A DNA stretch of 53,413 nucleotides from Eubacteriales bacterium (GCA_030526265.1 JAUNDE010000009.1:1-53413); one strand, 5' to 3'. Shown: positions 25,402-34,518, counted from the first letter of the stretch. Translations and numbers: made by a program. The notes: generated from the letters alone by a model not told the origin.

Positions 25402-26622
25402 ATGAAACATAATCATGGATTTTTAAAAGGGGCGCTTGTGGGCGCCCTTGCTGTGTTATTGATCACGGCACTTACTTCCTGTGGCATTGCACAGTTTGCA
25501 ATCGGGAAATTAAATAGAAAAAGCGAAGAATCGATTTCGGAAAAGTACTCTTCTGATGATAAAATGATTCTGATAAATGGATTGATCGAATCTTATTATA
25601 CCGGAGATGTAGATGAAGAGGATCTGAAAGAGGGCATTTATAAAGGATATATCGAAGCACTTGGAGATCCTTATTCGGTGTATTATGACGAGGAGGAAAC
25701 AAAGACTCTGATGGAAAGCACGTCAGGAGAATACAGTGGGGTCGGTGCGGTTCTGTCACAGGAAAGAGAAACAGGCATCATTACGGTAGTCCAGGTGTAT
25801 GATGGATCTCCGGCAGAAAAGGCGGGAATTCGTGCTAATGATCTGATCTATAAAGTCAATGATGAAGAAGTGACGGGAATAGAATTGTCAAAGGTTGTTT
25901 CGAACATCCGTGGTGAAGAAGGGACAACGGTGGATATCACAGTGCTGCGCGGAGAGGATATGGAAGAAATATCTGTCGCTGCTACCCGCCAGGTCATTGA
26001 AGTCGCAACGGTCGAGTACGAGATGAAACAAAATCATACAGGCTATATTCGTGTGACGGAGTTTGATTCTGTTACATACGAACAGTATAAGGAGGCGCTG
26101 GAATCACTTGAGAAGCAGGGCGTTGAGCGGCTTGTTGTCGATCTGAGATCGAATCCGGGCGGCAATCTTGACACTGTAGTTGATATCCTTGATCTCATGC
26201 TTCCGGAAGGAACAGTTGTGTCAATGAAAGATAAGCAGGGCAAGGAGACGGTGTTTGATTCTGATGAAGAGAATCAGTTTGAGAAGCCTGTGGCAGTTCT
26301 TGTGAACGGATACAGTGCCAGTGCATCAGAGATCTTTGCAGGGGCAATGCAGGATTATAAACTGGGCACGATCGTCGGTACACAGACATATGGAAAAGGT
26401 GTTGTTCAGAAGCTGTTTGACCTGAAGGATGGCACATGTCTGAAACTCACGATCGCAGAATACTATACACCGAGCGGAAGAAGTATCAACGGGGAAGGGG
26501 TTACCCCGGATGTCGTCGTTGAGTATGAGCCCGATGAACAAGATCCGGAATATGATAATCAGCTTCAGAAAGCAATAGAAGTCGTGAGTCAGAATCAGAA
26601 GGAACAATTATCATTTTATTAA
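25402..26622 (+). CDS. S41 carboxy-terminal processing peptidase (CtpA/B-like)
   Basis: 406 residues. An N-terminal membrane segment ends in LTSC (a lipobox-like site), so the protein may be lipid-anchored. The PDZ domain is about 90-175 (GVGAVLSQE, GSPAEKAGIRANDLIYKV). The S41 core includes LVVDLRSNPGGNLDTVV, the nucleophile Ser in GYSASASEIFAGAMQD and the general-base Lys in QTYGKGVVQ. These proteases trim or degrade secreted proteins, including wall hydrolases in other bacteria. Its place after the hydrolase suggests that it turns over the FtsEX-controlled enzyme. A terminator follows at 26640. Confidence 0.94.
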   Translation: MKHNHGFLKGALVGALAVLLITALTSCGIAQFAIGKLNRKSEESISEKYSSDDKMILINGLIESYYTGDVDEEDLKEGIYKGYIEALGDPYSVYYDEEETKTLMESTSGEYSGVGAVLSQERETGIITVVQVYDGSPAEKAGIRANDLIYKVNDEEVTGIELSKVVSNIRGEEGTTVDITVLRGEDMEEISVAATRQVIEVATVEYEMKQNHTGYIRVTEFDSVTYEQYKEALESLEKQGVERLVVDLRSNPGGNLDTVVDILDLMLPEGTVVSMKDKQGKETVFDSDEENQFEKPVAVLVNGYSASASEIFAGAMQDYKLGTIVGTQTYGKGVVQKLFDLKDGTCLKLTIAEYYTPSGRSINGEGVTPDVVVEYEPDEQDPEYDNQLQKAIEVVSQNQKEQLSFY

Positions 26623-26639
26623 ATAACGAGAAAGAAATC

Positions 26640-26670
26640 GGGAATGGTTGTTTTGACCGTTCCCTTTTTT
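26640..26670 (+). terminator. Intrinsic terminator
   Basis: GGGAATGGT (26640-26648) pairs with ACCGTTCCC (26656-26664), followed by six T. It separates the wall-hydrolysis genes from the pyr operon. Confidence 0.85.
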
Positions 26671-26741
26671 CATGTCATATGCTAAAATAACAGGTAGTAT
26701 GCGATAATGCGTGTATTTTACAAAGAGAAAGGATATTACCC

Positions 26742-28034
26742 ATGACAGTATTGATTAAAAGTGGACATGTGCTCGATCCGCTTACAGGAACGGATGCGAT
26801 CAAAGATGTTTTGATTGAGGGAGACAGAATTAGGAAAGTTGAAGAAAATATCCAGGAACAGGCAGATGAAACAGTGGATGCAAAAGGCTGTTATGTAATG
26901 CCAGGATTCATTGATCTTCATGTTCATTTCAGAGATCCGGGGTTGGAATATAAAGAAACACTTACTACCGGAGGAAATGCGGCAGTTCGCGGCGGTGTTA
27001 CAAGTGTATGTGCAATGCCAAATACAAAGCCGGTGATCGATAATGGAGTGAAAATCGCTGAGGTACAGAACCGTGCGAAAACAGAGTCACTTACAAATGT
27101 ATTTCAGCTTGGTTCCGTAACAGTCGGACAGCAGGGAGAAGAACTGGCAGACTTGAAAGGGATGGCAAATGCAGGCTGTATTGGAATCAGTGAAGATGGA
27201 AAATCTGTAATGAATGCATCTCTTTATCGCAAAGCAATGAAGATCGCAAAAAAAGAAAATCTGATCGTTTTCGCTCACTGTGAAGATATCACAATGGTAG
27301 AAGGCGGGGTAATGAATGCAGACAGGAATTCAGAGAAGCTTGGCCTGAAGGGAATTACGAACTCTGTGGAGGATGTGATCGTTGCAAGAGATATCCTTCT
27401 TGCAAAGGAGACAGGAGTACAGCTTCATCTTTGCCATTGCTCGACAGAGGACAGCGTGAAGATGATCCGTGAGGCGAAGAAAGAAGGTCTTCCGGTGACA
27501 GGAGAAGTTTGTCCTCATCATTTCATTTTGACAAGTGATGACATTCCAAAAGATGACGGGAATTATAAGATGAATCCGCCGCTTAGAGCAAAGAGCGATG
27601 CCGATGCACTGATCGAAGGGCTTGTGGACGGAACAATGGATGTTATTTCAACAGACCATGCACCACATGGCTCTGCAGAGAAAAACTGTGGCATGAGAAT
27701 GGCTGCATTCGGTATCGTAGGACTTGAGACATCCGCTGCGCTCACGTATACAGAGCTTGTTGATAAGGGAATACTGACTCCGATGCAGATGGCAGAGAAG
27801 ATGAGCTATAACCCAGCAAAGATTCTGGGCCTGAAAGATAAAGGAAGTGTTTCCGCAGGAAAGATTGCAGATATCGTGGTGTTTAACCCGAACAGAGAAT
27901 ACCTGATCGATAAAAATGAATTTGTTTCAAAAGGCAAGAACACACCGTTTCACGGACGTCCTGTAAAAGGAGAAGTTGCATGTACGATCGTGGGTGGAAA
28001 AATAGTATATAAAGGAGGAAAAATCATTGATTAA
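26742..28034 (+). CDS. pyrC: Dihydroorotase
   Basis: 430-residue type I amidohydrolase. It reversibly closes carbamoyl-aspartate to dihydroorotate in pyrimidine synthesis. Zinc ligands appear in DLHVHFRDPG, in FAHCED and HLCHCST, and the catalytic Asp in STDHAPH. AMPNTKPVID is the substrate-binding block. First gene of pyrC-F-K-D-E. GAAAGGATATTACCC precedes the ATG. No pyrR leader or attenuator hairpin is evident in the 70 bases after the terminator, although A/T-rich sequence there could hold a promoter. Confidence 0.97.
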   Translation: MTVLIKSGHVLDPLTGTDAIKDVLIEGDRIRKVEENIQEQADETVDAKGCYVMPGFIDLHVHFRDPGLEYKETLTTGGNAAVRGGVTSVCAMPNTKPVIDNGVKIAEVQNRAKTESLTNVFQLGSVTVGQQGEELADLKGMANAGCIGISEDGKSVMNASLYRKAMKIAKKENLIVFAHCEDITMVEGGVMNADRNSEKLGLKGITNSVEDVIVARDILLAKETGVQLHLCHCSTEDSVKMIREAKKEGLPVTGEVCPHHFILTSDDIPKDDGNYKMNPPLRAKSDADALIEGLVDGTMDVISTDHAPHGSAEKNCGMRMAAFGIVGLETSAALTYTELVDKGILTPMQMAEKMSYNPAKILGLKDKGSVSAGKIADIVVFNPNREYLIDKNEFVSKGKNTPFHGRPVKGEVACTIVGGKIVYKGGKIID

Positions 28035-28953
28035 TAAATTAGTACAGAACATTAAGAAAACAGAGGCGCCAATCGTAGTAGGACTCGATCCGATGTTAAG
28101 CTATATTCCGGAGCATGTTCAGAAAAAAGCATACCAGGAATTTGGCGAGACATTAGAGGGAGCCGCAGAGGCAATCTGGCAGTTTAACAAAGAAATTGTT
28201 GATAAGACATATGATCTTATTCCGGCAGTAAAACCACAGATTGCGATGTATGAACAGTTTGGAGTTCCTGGACTTATCGCATTTAAGAAAACAGTTGATT
28301 ACTGTAAAGAAAAAGGTCTTGTAGTGATTGGTGATATCAAACGTGGAGACATCGGTTCTACATCAGCAGCTTATGCAGTAGGACATCTCGGAAGAGTTCA
28401 GGTTGGAAGCAAATCGTATGTTCCGTTTGACGAGGATTTTGCTACAGTAAACCCATATCTTGGCTCTGATGGAGTAAATCCATTTATCAAAGTATGTCAG
28501 GAAGAAAAGAAAGGTCTTTTCATTCTTGTAAAAACTTCTAACCCATCCAGTGGAGAGTTCCAGGATCAGCTGATCGACGGAAGACCATTGTATGAACATG
28601 TGGGTGAAAAAGTCGCTGCATGGGGAGAAACATGTATGGGTGATGAGTACAGTTATATCGGCGCAGTTGTTGGCGCAACTTATCCGGAGATGGGTAAAGT
28701 GCTCAGAAAAGTAATGCCGAAGTCATATATCCTTGTACCTGGATATGGTGCACAGGGAGGAAAAGGAAAAGATCTTGTTCATTTCTTTAATGAAGACGGA
28801 CTCGGAGCGATCATCAACTCTTCCCGTGGAATCATTGCAGCGTACAAGCAGGAAAAATACGCTCAGTTTGGTGAGCTGAATTTTGGTGATGCATCAAGAG
28901 CTGCAGTAGAAGATATGGTGGCAGACGTAAGAAGTGCACTTCACTCATTGTAA
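28027..28953 (+). CDS. pyrF: Orotidine 5'-phosphate decarboxylase, type 2
   Basis: 308 residues, the longer type 2 form. Catalytic Lys/Asp tetrad is in VIGDIKRGDIGSTSAAYA, the N-terminal phosphate region VVGLDPML, and the closing phosphate loop PGYGAQGGKGKD. It carries out the last step to UMP. It uses a TTG start placed 12 bases downstream of AAAGGAGGAAA. The frame overlaps the pyrC stop by 8 bases, so it is coupled. No nearer ATG exists until well inside the conserved domain. Confidence 0.96.
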   Translation: MINKLVQNIKKTEAPIVVGLDPMLSYIPEHVQKKAYQEFGETLEGAAEAIWQFNKEIVDKTYDLIPAVKPQIAMYEQFGVPGLIAFKKTVDYCKEKGLVVIGDIKRGDIGSTSAAYAVGHLGRVQVGSKSYVPFDEDFATVNPYLGSDGVNPFIKVCQEEKKGLFILVKTSNPSSGEFQDQLIDGRPLYEHVGEKVAAWGETCMGDEYSYIGAVVGATYPEMGKVLRKVMPKSYILVPGYGAQGGKGKDLVHFFNEDGLGAIINSSRGIIAAYKQEKYAQFGELNFGDASRAAVEDMVADVRSALHSL

Positions 28954-28975
28954 AAAAAGAAAAGGGGAATACTTT

Positions 28976-29758
28976 ATGGCAAAGACAAAAGAATCTGCTG
29001 TTGTAATTTCACAGGAATCACTGGCAGATGGTATTTTCAGCATGTGGATAAAGACTGAGGCGGCAAAGGAAGCAAAGCCGGGACAGTTTATGTCTCTGTA
29101 TACAACGGATGGAAGCAAACTTCTTCCAAGACCGATCAGTATCTGTGAGATTGATAAAGAACAGATGGCACTGCGCATGGTTTATCGCGTGACAGGTGAA
29201 AAGACCGGAACAGAGCAGTTCTCTAAATTGCAGTCAGGAGATACGATCCCGGTGATCGGACCTCTTGGAAATGGCTTCCCATTCGAGAAGGCGAAAGGCA
29301 AAAAAGCGTTTCTTATGGGTGGGGGAATCGGTGTTCCGCCAATTCTTGAACTTGCGAAACAGATGCAGTGCGAGGAGAAACAGATCGTAGTTGGATATCG
29401 TGATTCACATACATTCCTTCGGGAACAGTTTGAAGAAAATGGATCTCTCTACATTTCAACTGAGGATGGAAGTGTTGGCAGCAAAGGAAATGTTATGAAT
29501 GCAATCGAAGAAAATAATCTGAAAGCGGATATTATTTTTGCGTGCGGACCGACTCCAATGCTTCGTGCGATTAAAACATATGCACAGGAGAACGACATTG
29601 AATGCTATATTTCCCTGGAGGAGAGAATGGCATGTGGCATCGGCGCATGTCTTGCATGTGTCTGCAAGAGCAAAGACGTTGATCATCACAGCAATGTTCA
29701 CAATAAACGGATTTGTAAGGATGGTCCTGTATTTCTTGCTTCGGAGGTGGAAATCTAA
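28976..29758 (+). CDS. pyrK: Dihydroorotate dehydrogenase electron-transfer subunit
   Basis: About 260 residues from ATG 28976 (ribosome site AAAAGGGGAA). A longer frame to 28934 overlaps pyrF. FAD-binding LLPRPISI, NAD-binding MGGGIGVPPILELA and FACGPTPML, and the C-terminal [2Fe-2S] ligands CGIGACLACVCKS plus a last Cys in KRICKDGP. It passes electrons from dihydroorotate through PyrD to NAD+. Its stop overlaps the pyrD ATG by one base. Confidence 0.96.
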   Translation: MAKTKESAVVISQESLADGIFSMWIKTEAAKEAKPGQFMSLYTTDGSKLLPRPISICEIDKEQMALRMVYRVTGEKTGTEQFSKLQSGDTIPVIGPLGNGFPFEKAKGKKAFLMGGGIGVPPILELAKQMQCEEKQIVVGYRDSHTFLREQFEENGSLYISTEDGSVGSKGNVMNAIEENNLKADIIFACGPTPMLRAIKTYAQENDIECYISLEERMACGIGACLACVCKSKDVDHHSNVHNKRICKDGPVFLASEVEI

Positions 29759-30660
29759 TGAATATGTCAGTTAATATTGCCGGAGTAGAGTGGAAGAATC
29801 CGGTAACTGTTGCATCCGGAACGTTTGGATCCGGAGCAGAATTTTCGGAATTTGTTGATCTGAACAGACTGGGTGCGGTGACGACAAAAGGCGTTGCGAA
29901 TGTACCGTGGCCGGGGAACCCTACGCCGAGAGTAGCAGAAGTATACGGTGGAATGATGAATGCGATCGGATTACAGAATCCGGGCATTGACCTTTTCTGT
30001 GAGAGAGATATTCCTTTCTTAAAGCAGTATGATACAAAGGTGATTGTGAATGTGTGCGGAAAGTCAAAGGAAGATTACTGTGAAGTTGTAGAACGCCTTG
30101 CAGATGAAGCTGTTGATATGCTTGAGATCAATATTTCCTGTCCGAATGTCAAAGAAGGCGGAATCGCGTTCGGACAGAATCCAAAAGCTGCTGAAGAGAT
30201 TACAAGAGCAGTGAAGAAATATGCGAAGCAGCCGGTGATCATGAAGCTGAGCCCAAATGTGACAGATATTACAGAGATGGCAAGAGCAGTTGAAGCAGGC
30301 GGAGCAGATGCAGTGTCTCTGATCAATACACTGACTGGAATGAAGATCGATATTAATCGCAAAACATTTGCGATCGCGAACAAGACCGGAGGTGTTTCCG
30401 GCCCGATCGTTCATCCGATCGCAGTTCGTATGGTATATCAGGTGGCACAGGCAGTTGAGATACCGATCATTGGAATGGGCGGAATCTCGTGCGCAGAGGA
30501 TGCGATCGAATTTATTCTTGCCGGAGCAAGTGCGGTATCGATCGGTACTTCAAACTTCCATAATCCGGCAATCACATTGGAAGTGATCGATGGTATAGAA
30601 GCATATATGCGCCGTCACGGATTTGAAAGTGTAAAAGATATGGTCGGAATTGTGAAATAG
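29758..30660 (+). CDS. pyrD: Dihydroorotate dehydrogenase B, catalytic subunit
   Basis: 300 residues, type 1B. FMN barrel: VASGTFGSG at the start, catalytic Cys in NISCPNVKEGG, phosphate loops MGGISCAEDAIEF and GASAVSIGTSNF. It oxidises dihydroorotate to orotate and needs PyrK for NAD+ reduction. The neighbouring pyrK confirms subtype B. Confidence 0.97.
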   Translation: MNMSVNIAGVEWKNPVTVASGTFGSGAEFSEFVDLNRLGAVTTKGVANVPWPGNPTPRVAEVYGGMMNAIGLQNPGIDLFCERDIPFLKQYDTKVIVNVCGKSKEDYCEVVERLADEAVDMLEINISCPNVKEGGIAFGQNPKAAEEITRAVKKYAKQPVIMKLSPNVTDITEMARAVEAGGADAVSLINTLTGMKIDINRKTFAIANKTGGVSGPIVHPIAVRMVYQVAQAVEIPIIGMGGISCAEDAIEFILAGASAVSIGTSNFHNPAITLEVIDGIEAYMRRHGFESVKDMVGIVK

Positions 30661-30737
30661 AGACCGGGCATTTCGATATATGACAGGGATCTGTTGTCTG
30701 ATCCTGAATGAATTTTAAACAGGAGGCTTCTTAAGAA

Positions 30738-31418
30738 ATGGAAAGTTATAAGTCAGAATTTATTGAATTTATGGTTGAGAGCAATGTTCTCAAATTTGGA
30801 GAGTTTACATTAAAGAGTGGAAGAAAGTCACCATTTTTTATGAATGCAGGAGCTTATGTGACCGGTTCACAGCTTCAGAGACTTGGTGAATATTATGCAA
30901 AGGCAATTCATGCACAGTACGGAGATGACTTTGATGTGCTTTTCGGACCTGCATATAAGGGAATTCCGATCAGTGTTGTCACAGCGATCGCATACAGCAA
31001 TTTATATGGCAGGGAAGTACGCTATTGTTCAGATCGTAAAGAAGAAAAAGATCACGGCGCGGACAAGGGAAGTTTTCTTGGAAGCAAACTACGGGACGGA
31101 GACCGTGTTGTAATGATCGAGGATGTTACAACATCGGGTAAATCAATGGAAGAAACAGTGCCGAAGGTAAGAGGTGCTGCTGACGTGGAAATCGTCGGCC
31201 TTATGGTGTCTTTGAACCGTATGGAAGTGGGCAAGGGCGGAGAAAAATGTGCGCTTGACGAGATTAAGGATCTGTATGGCTTTGAGACGAGTGCGATCGT
31301 ATCAATGGACGAGGTTGTGGAACATTTATATAACAGGGAGTGTCAGGGGAAAGTCGTGATCGATGATACATTAAAAGCGGCAATTGACGCATATTATGAA
31401 CAGTATGGTGTGAAATAA
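30738..31418 (+). CDS. pyrE: Orotate phosphoribosyltransferase
   Basis: 226 residues. It transfers phosphoribose from PRPP to orotate. The PRPP motif VMIEDVTTSGKSM, the flexible loop Lys/Arg region RKEEKDHGADKG and the FGPAYKGIPIS block are intact. A 77-base gap after pyrD holds no hairpin I trust. ACAGGAGG is the ribosome site. It ends the pyr operon, but the following small membrane genes start only 15 bases later and may be read through. Confidence 0.97.
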   Translation: MESYKSEFIEFMVESNVLKFGEFTLKSGRKSPFFMNAGAYVTGSQLQRLGEYYAKAIHAQYGDDFDVLFGPAYKGIPISVVTAIAYSNLYGREVRYCSDRKEEKDHGADKGSFLGSKLRDGDRVVMIEDVTTSGKSMEETVPKVRGAADVEIVGLMVSLNRMEVGKGGEKCALDEIKDLYGFETSAIVSMDEVVEHLYNRECQGKVVIDDTLKAAIDAYYEQYGVK

Positions 31419-31433
31419 CAGGAGGAACAGAAA

Positions 31434-31586
31434 ATGAACGAGAAGGCATACAAGACGATGGGAGTTGCGGGTGGTGCAGGCATTGCGATCGGGATTGTTG
31501 TGATGGTTGTCGGTGTTGCAGCCGGAGTGATTTCGATTATCTGCGGAGCCCGTCTTCTGAAAAACAAAGAGGGACTGATGTTCTAA
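31434..31586 (+). CDS. Glycine-rich single-span small membrane protein (50 aa)
   Basis: Fifty residues. Charged start (MNEKAYKTMG), one long Gly/Val/Ala/Ile-rich hydrophobic helix (GIAIGIVVMVVGVAAGVISI) and a short basic tail (ARLLKNKEGLMF). ACAGGAGGAACAG lies at ideal distance from the ATG, and the stop is followed at once by the VanZ-like ATG. Gly-x-x-x-Gly-type spacing suggests helix packing or oligomerisation. I do not recognise a family. The position and coupled reading strongly suggest a real gene. Confidence 0.7.
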   Translation: MNEKAYKTMGVAGGAGIAIGIVVMVVGVAAGVISIICGARLLKNKEGLMF

Positions 31587-32051
31587 ATGGCAAATAAAAG
31601 AAAGAAATCGCGTGTCATAGGGAAAATACTGTTTGTTCTCTATATTGTTTTCCTGATCTATTTTCTGATCTTTTCAGAATGGTACGGGCGTGAGGGGGCA
31701 ACGCAGAGTTATCGGTATAACCTTGTGCTGTTCAAAGAAATCCGCAGGTTCTGGGAGTATCGTGATCAACTCGGATGGTATGCGATGTTTGCAAATATAT
31801 TTGGAAATGTGATTGTTTTTCTTCCATTTGGATACTTTTTACCGATGTCATGTAAATATCGAAGTTTTTTTGAGACAGCCTTTTACAGCTTTGCGCTGAG
31901 CTTCTGTGTGGAGTCTTTTCAGCTGATCTCAAAAGTTGGAAGCTTTGATGTCGACGATATTTTACTGAATACGGTTGGAGGAGTACTCGGATATATCATA
32001 TTCGAGGTAAGTGAAACAATAAGGAGAAGACATGGCAATAAGAAATCTTAA
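31587..32051 (+). CDS. VanZ-family membrane protein
   Basis: 154 residues with four hydrophobic segments and the VanZ signature NIFGNVIVFLPFGYFLP followed by SFCVESFQLISKVGSFDVDD. VanZ proteins are associated with low-level teicoplanin resistance in one transposon, but most chromosomal homologues have unknown roles. No vanH/A/X genes are present. The start follows the previous stop without a gap, and the end overlaps the next gene by 20 bases. Confidence 0.85.
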   Translation: MANKRKKSRVIGKILFVLYIVFLIYFLIFSEWYGREGATQSYRYNLVLFKEIRRFWEYRDQLGWYAMFANIFGNVIVFLPFGYFLPMSCKYRSFFETAFYSFALSFCVESFQLISKVGSFDVDDILLNTVGGVLGYIIFEVSETIRRRHGNKKS

Positions 32052-32430
32052 GATTGTAACAGAAGATTTAAGGCGAAAACGTGAGAAGAAGTTACGCGAA
32101 AAAGAAAGAAAAAACCGCCGGATCCATAAATTTGGACAGATGGAATTGAAACATGCAAAAAGAGGAAAATTATCCTGCTATATGGCATTTTGTTCTGCAT
32201 TTCTTATGATGCTGATTTTTTCGGTATCTTACATAAGCAGAGGAAATGTGAATATTGGAATTGGTTTTGTGGGAGTGATCGTTCTGATCCTTTCTGCAAT
32301 GGGAATGCGCTGGGGATACGAAGGATTAAAGGAGAGAAATAAAAAGTATATTACCTGCAAGATCGGTATGGGATGCAATGGTTTGATTCTGCTTGTATTT
32401 ATTATGACATTTGTAAGGGGGCTTTTTTAA
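32032..32430 (+). CDS. Conserved membrane protein (DUF6142-like)
   Basis: 132 residues. A strongly basic N-terminus (about 1-45) precedes three hydrophobic segments, near 48-66, 75-95 and 108-127. The ATG lies inside the VanZ gene, preceded by AAGGAGAAG. The stop is followed directly by the aminopeptidase ATG. Such proteins accompany M29-type aminopeptidases in Lachnospiraceae. The function is unknown. Family naming is from memory and tentative. Confidence 0.6.
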   Translation: MAIRNLKIVTEDLRRKREKKLREKERKNRRIHKFGQMELKHAKRGKLSCYMAFCSAFLMMLIFSVSYISRGNVNIGIGFVGVIVLILSAMGMRWGYEGLKERNKKYITCKIGMGCNGLILLVFIMTFVRGLF

Positions 32431-34500
32431 ATGATGAGAGAAAGATACGAACTGGCAGCAGAACGCATCAGATTAATACCGGAAGAGGAGTCTGTCAGAC
32501 TCCCCTTCCGTAACTATTTTAGGCAGGTGGCATCATTTGTCCTGATGCTTCTTAAGCTGTGGGATATAATAGAACAAGGCGAGTATAAAGATCTTCTGCT
32601 GGAAGAACTGGAGAGCTGGAATCATCGTCTGTATGAAGATATCATGCCGGATAAATATGAGACAAGCTATGCAAATCCGTCATATGCGGCAAAGGAATTG
32701 GGTACGGAATACGGTCAGATCCTCAGCTTTCTATATGCTGAGATCCGCGGAGGAATCCCGTATGTATTTGAGCAAAAGCAGGAATATCTGACGATCCTGA
32801 TGGAATTATTTGTTGAGATTTATAACTGTTTCGAAGCAGAGGAACCACAGGATCCGGAGCCTGGGACCGGCGGGCCGTCTGTTCGAGAATTGAAAGAGAT
32901 CATTTTCTGGTACGCAAGTGATTACTGTGATGTTTTTGTTGCAGACAGAATCATGGATCAGATCGATCCGTCAAAAGATTTTGCAGTTAATATCATTGAG
33001 AACAGCGATCTTTCTGACCTTAGATATCTGTATCAGTATGGTGAGTATGTTGGGGAAAATGAGATCCGGACAGCAAAACATCTGCTGGAGGCAGATGAAT
33101 CTGTGATCAAAAAGATGGCAGATGTCTACACAGAGGGATATCGAATCGGTTTTGTAAATACAGGAAAAGACCTTTCCAAAAAATCAGTCGTAAACATCCG
33201 TTATGTGCTTGGATTTGAACGGGTCGTGAAAAAGGCAATTGAGAACTTTAAGGAGATGGGACTGAAACCGGTGATCTACCGTGCGGGCTCCAGTGTCCTT
33301 ACAAAACACCGGATTGCCAAAGTGGGCTATTATGGTGGAAATGTCAATCCGCAGTATGATTACGATCACAGAGATGACCAGGGGCTTTTCCTGAATCGGA
33401 GATTCACGGAACGTAAACTTGAAGTGATGAGATATGTGTATGAAAATCACAAAACACTTGCCTCAGGATTTGCAGGTCCGGCTGTCATTGAGGTGTTTGG
33501 AGAAAAGCCGTTTATTCCGGATGTGAAGGAAGCGGCTGTGAAGCTTTCGGCAAAGCAGGAAGAGATACTTCGTTCTTTCACAAATAAGTCCGGGCAGTTG
33601 ACGAACGAATATATCAAGGGAGAAGAGAGAAGCTTTACGATCGTTGCCTATCCGCTTCCGGAGATTGGTCCTGATTATAACGAGATCTTTGATGAAGTCA
33701 TCCGAATCAATACACTGGATGCATCTGTCTATGAGAAAGTACAGCAGACGATCATTGATGCACTGGATCAGGGAGAATCTGTGCATATCGTCGGAAAAGG
33801 TGAGAACCGCACAGATCTGACAGTACAGCTTTACAAATTGAAGGATCCTTCAAAGGAGACGATTTTCGAGAACTGTGTGGCTGATGTGAACATCCCTGTA
33901 GGGGAAGTGTTTACAACTCCTGTTCTGGAGGGGACAAACGGCAAACTCCATGTCACAAAAGTATATTTGAATGAACTCCAGTACCTGGATCTTGAAATTG
34001 ATTTTAAAGATGGAATGATCGATGATTATCGCTGCAGTAATTTCGTAAATGAGGAAGACGGAAAGAAGTATATCTCAGACAATGTGCTTCATAATCATAA
34101 GACTCTTCCGATGGGAGAGTTTGCGATCGGAACAAATACGACAGCCTACGTCGCTGCGAGAAAGTATGGGATTGAAGACAAGATGCCGATTCTGATCGCG
34201 GAAAAGACAGGACCACATTTTGCAGTCGGAGACAGCTGTTACAGCTGGGCAGAAGATATCCGCGTCTATAATCCAAACGGAAAGGAAATTGTGGCAAAAG
34301 ATAATTCTGTATCGATCTTTCGAAAGGAAGATATTTCAAAAGCATATCTGAACTGCCATACAGATATTACCATTCCTTATGATGAACTTGGACGGATCGC
34401 CGTGATCAGAAAAGACGGATCGGAGATATCGATCATCGAGGACGGAAGATTTGTTCTTCCGGGAACAGAATTATTGAATGAACCACTGGATGAAGCTTAA
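32431..34500 (+). CDS. M29-type (leucyl) aminopeptidase with long N-terminal extension
   Basis: 689 residues. The C-terminal ~400 match M29 (thermophilic) metallo-aminopeptidases: Glu492 in GEVFTTPV, then HNHKTLPMGEFAIGTNTTAY with metal-binding Glu/His, then EKTGPHFAVGDSCYSW with further His/Asp ligands. Canonical M29 enzymes are about 410 residues. The extra ~250 N-terminal residues hold an unusual domain with no motif I can name. It removes N-terminal residues from peptides, and is cytosolic by its lack of signal peptide. It is tightly packed behind the small membrane genes with GTAAGGGGG as ribosome site. Confidence 0.85.
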   Translation: MMRERYELAAERIRLIPEEESVRLPFRNYFRQVASFVLMLLKLWDIIEQGEYKDLLLEELESWNHRLYEDIMPDKYETSYANPSYAAKELGTEYGQILSFLYAEIRGGIPYVFEQKQEYLTILMELFVEIYNCFEAEEPQDPEPGTGGPSVRELKEIIFWYASDYCDVFVADRIMDQIDPSKDFAVNIIENSDLSDLRYLYQYGEYVGENEIRTAKHLLEADESVIKKMADVYTEGYRIGFVNTGKDLSKKSVVNIRYVLGFERVVKKAIENFKEMGLKPVIYRAGSSVLTKHRIAKVGYYGGNVNPQYDYDHRDDQGLFLNRRFTERKLEVMRYVYENHKTLASGFAGPAVIEVFGEKPFIPDVKEAAVKLSAKQEEILRSFTNKSGQLTNEYIKGEERSFTIVAYPLPEIGPDYNEIFDEVIRINTLDASVYEKVQQTIIDALDQGESVHIVGKGENRTDLTVQLYKLKDPSKETIFENCVADVNIPVGEVFTTPVLEGTNGKLHVTKVYLNELQYLDLEIDFKDGMIDDYRCSNFVNEEDGKKYISDNVLHNHKTLPMGEFAIGTNTTAYVAARKYGIEDKMPILIAEKTGPHFAVGDSCYSWAEDIRVYNPNGKEIVAKDNSVSIFRKEDISKAYLNCHTDITIPYDELGRIAVIRKDGSEISIIEDGRFVLPGTELLNEPLDEA

Positions 34501-34518
34501 TAAATACCATTAATTTAT

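Noticed and set aside
26671-26741. PyrR attenuator before pyrC
   Set aside because: No anti-terminator/terminator pair or PyrR-binding loop visible in the short leader. The only terminator belongs to the upstream gene.
31587-32051. Vancomycin/teicoplanin resistance locus (VanZ plus the regulator/kinase pair at 2829-4979)
   Set aside because: The VanZ-like gene and the two-component genes are 27 kb apart and no vanH, ligase or vanX gene exists. Chromosomal VanZ homologues are common.
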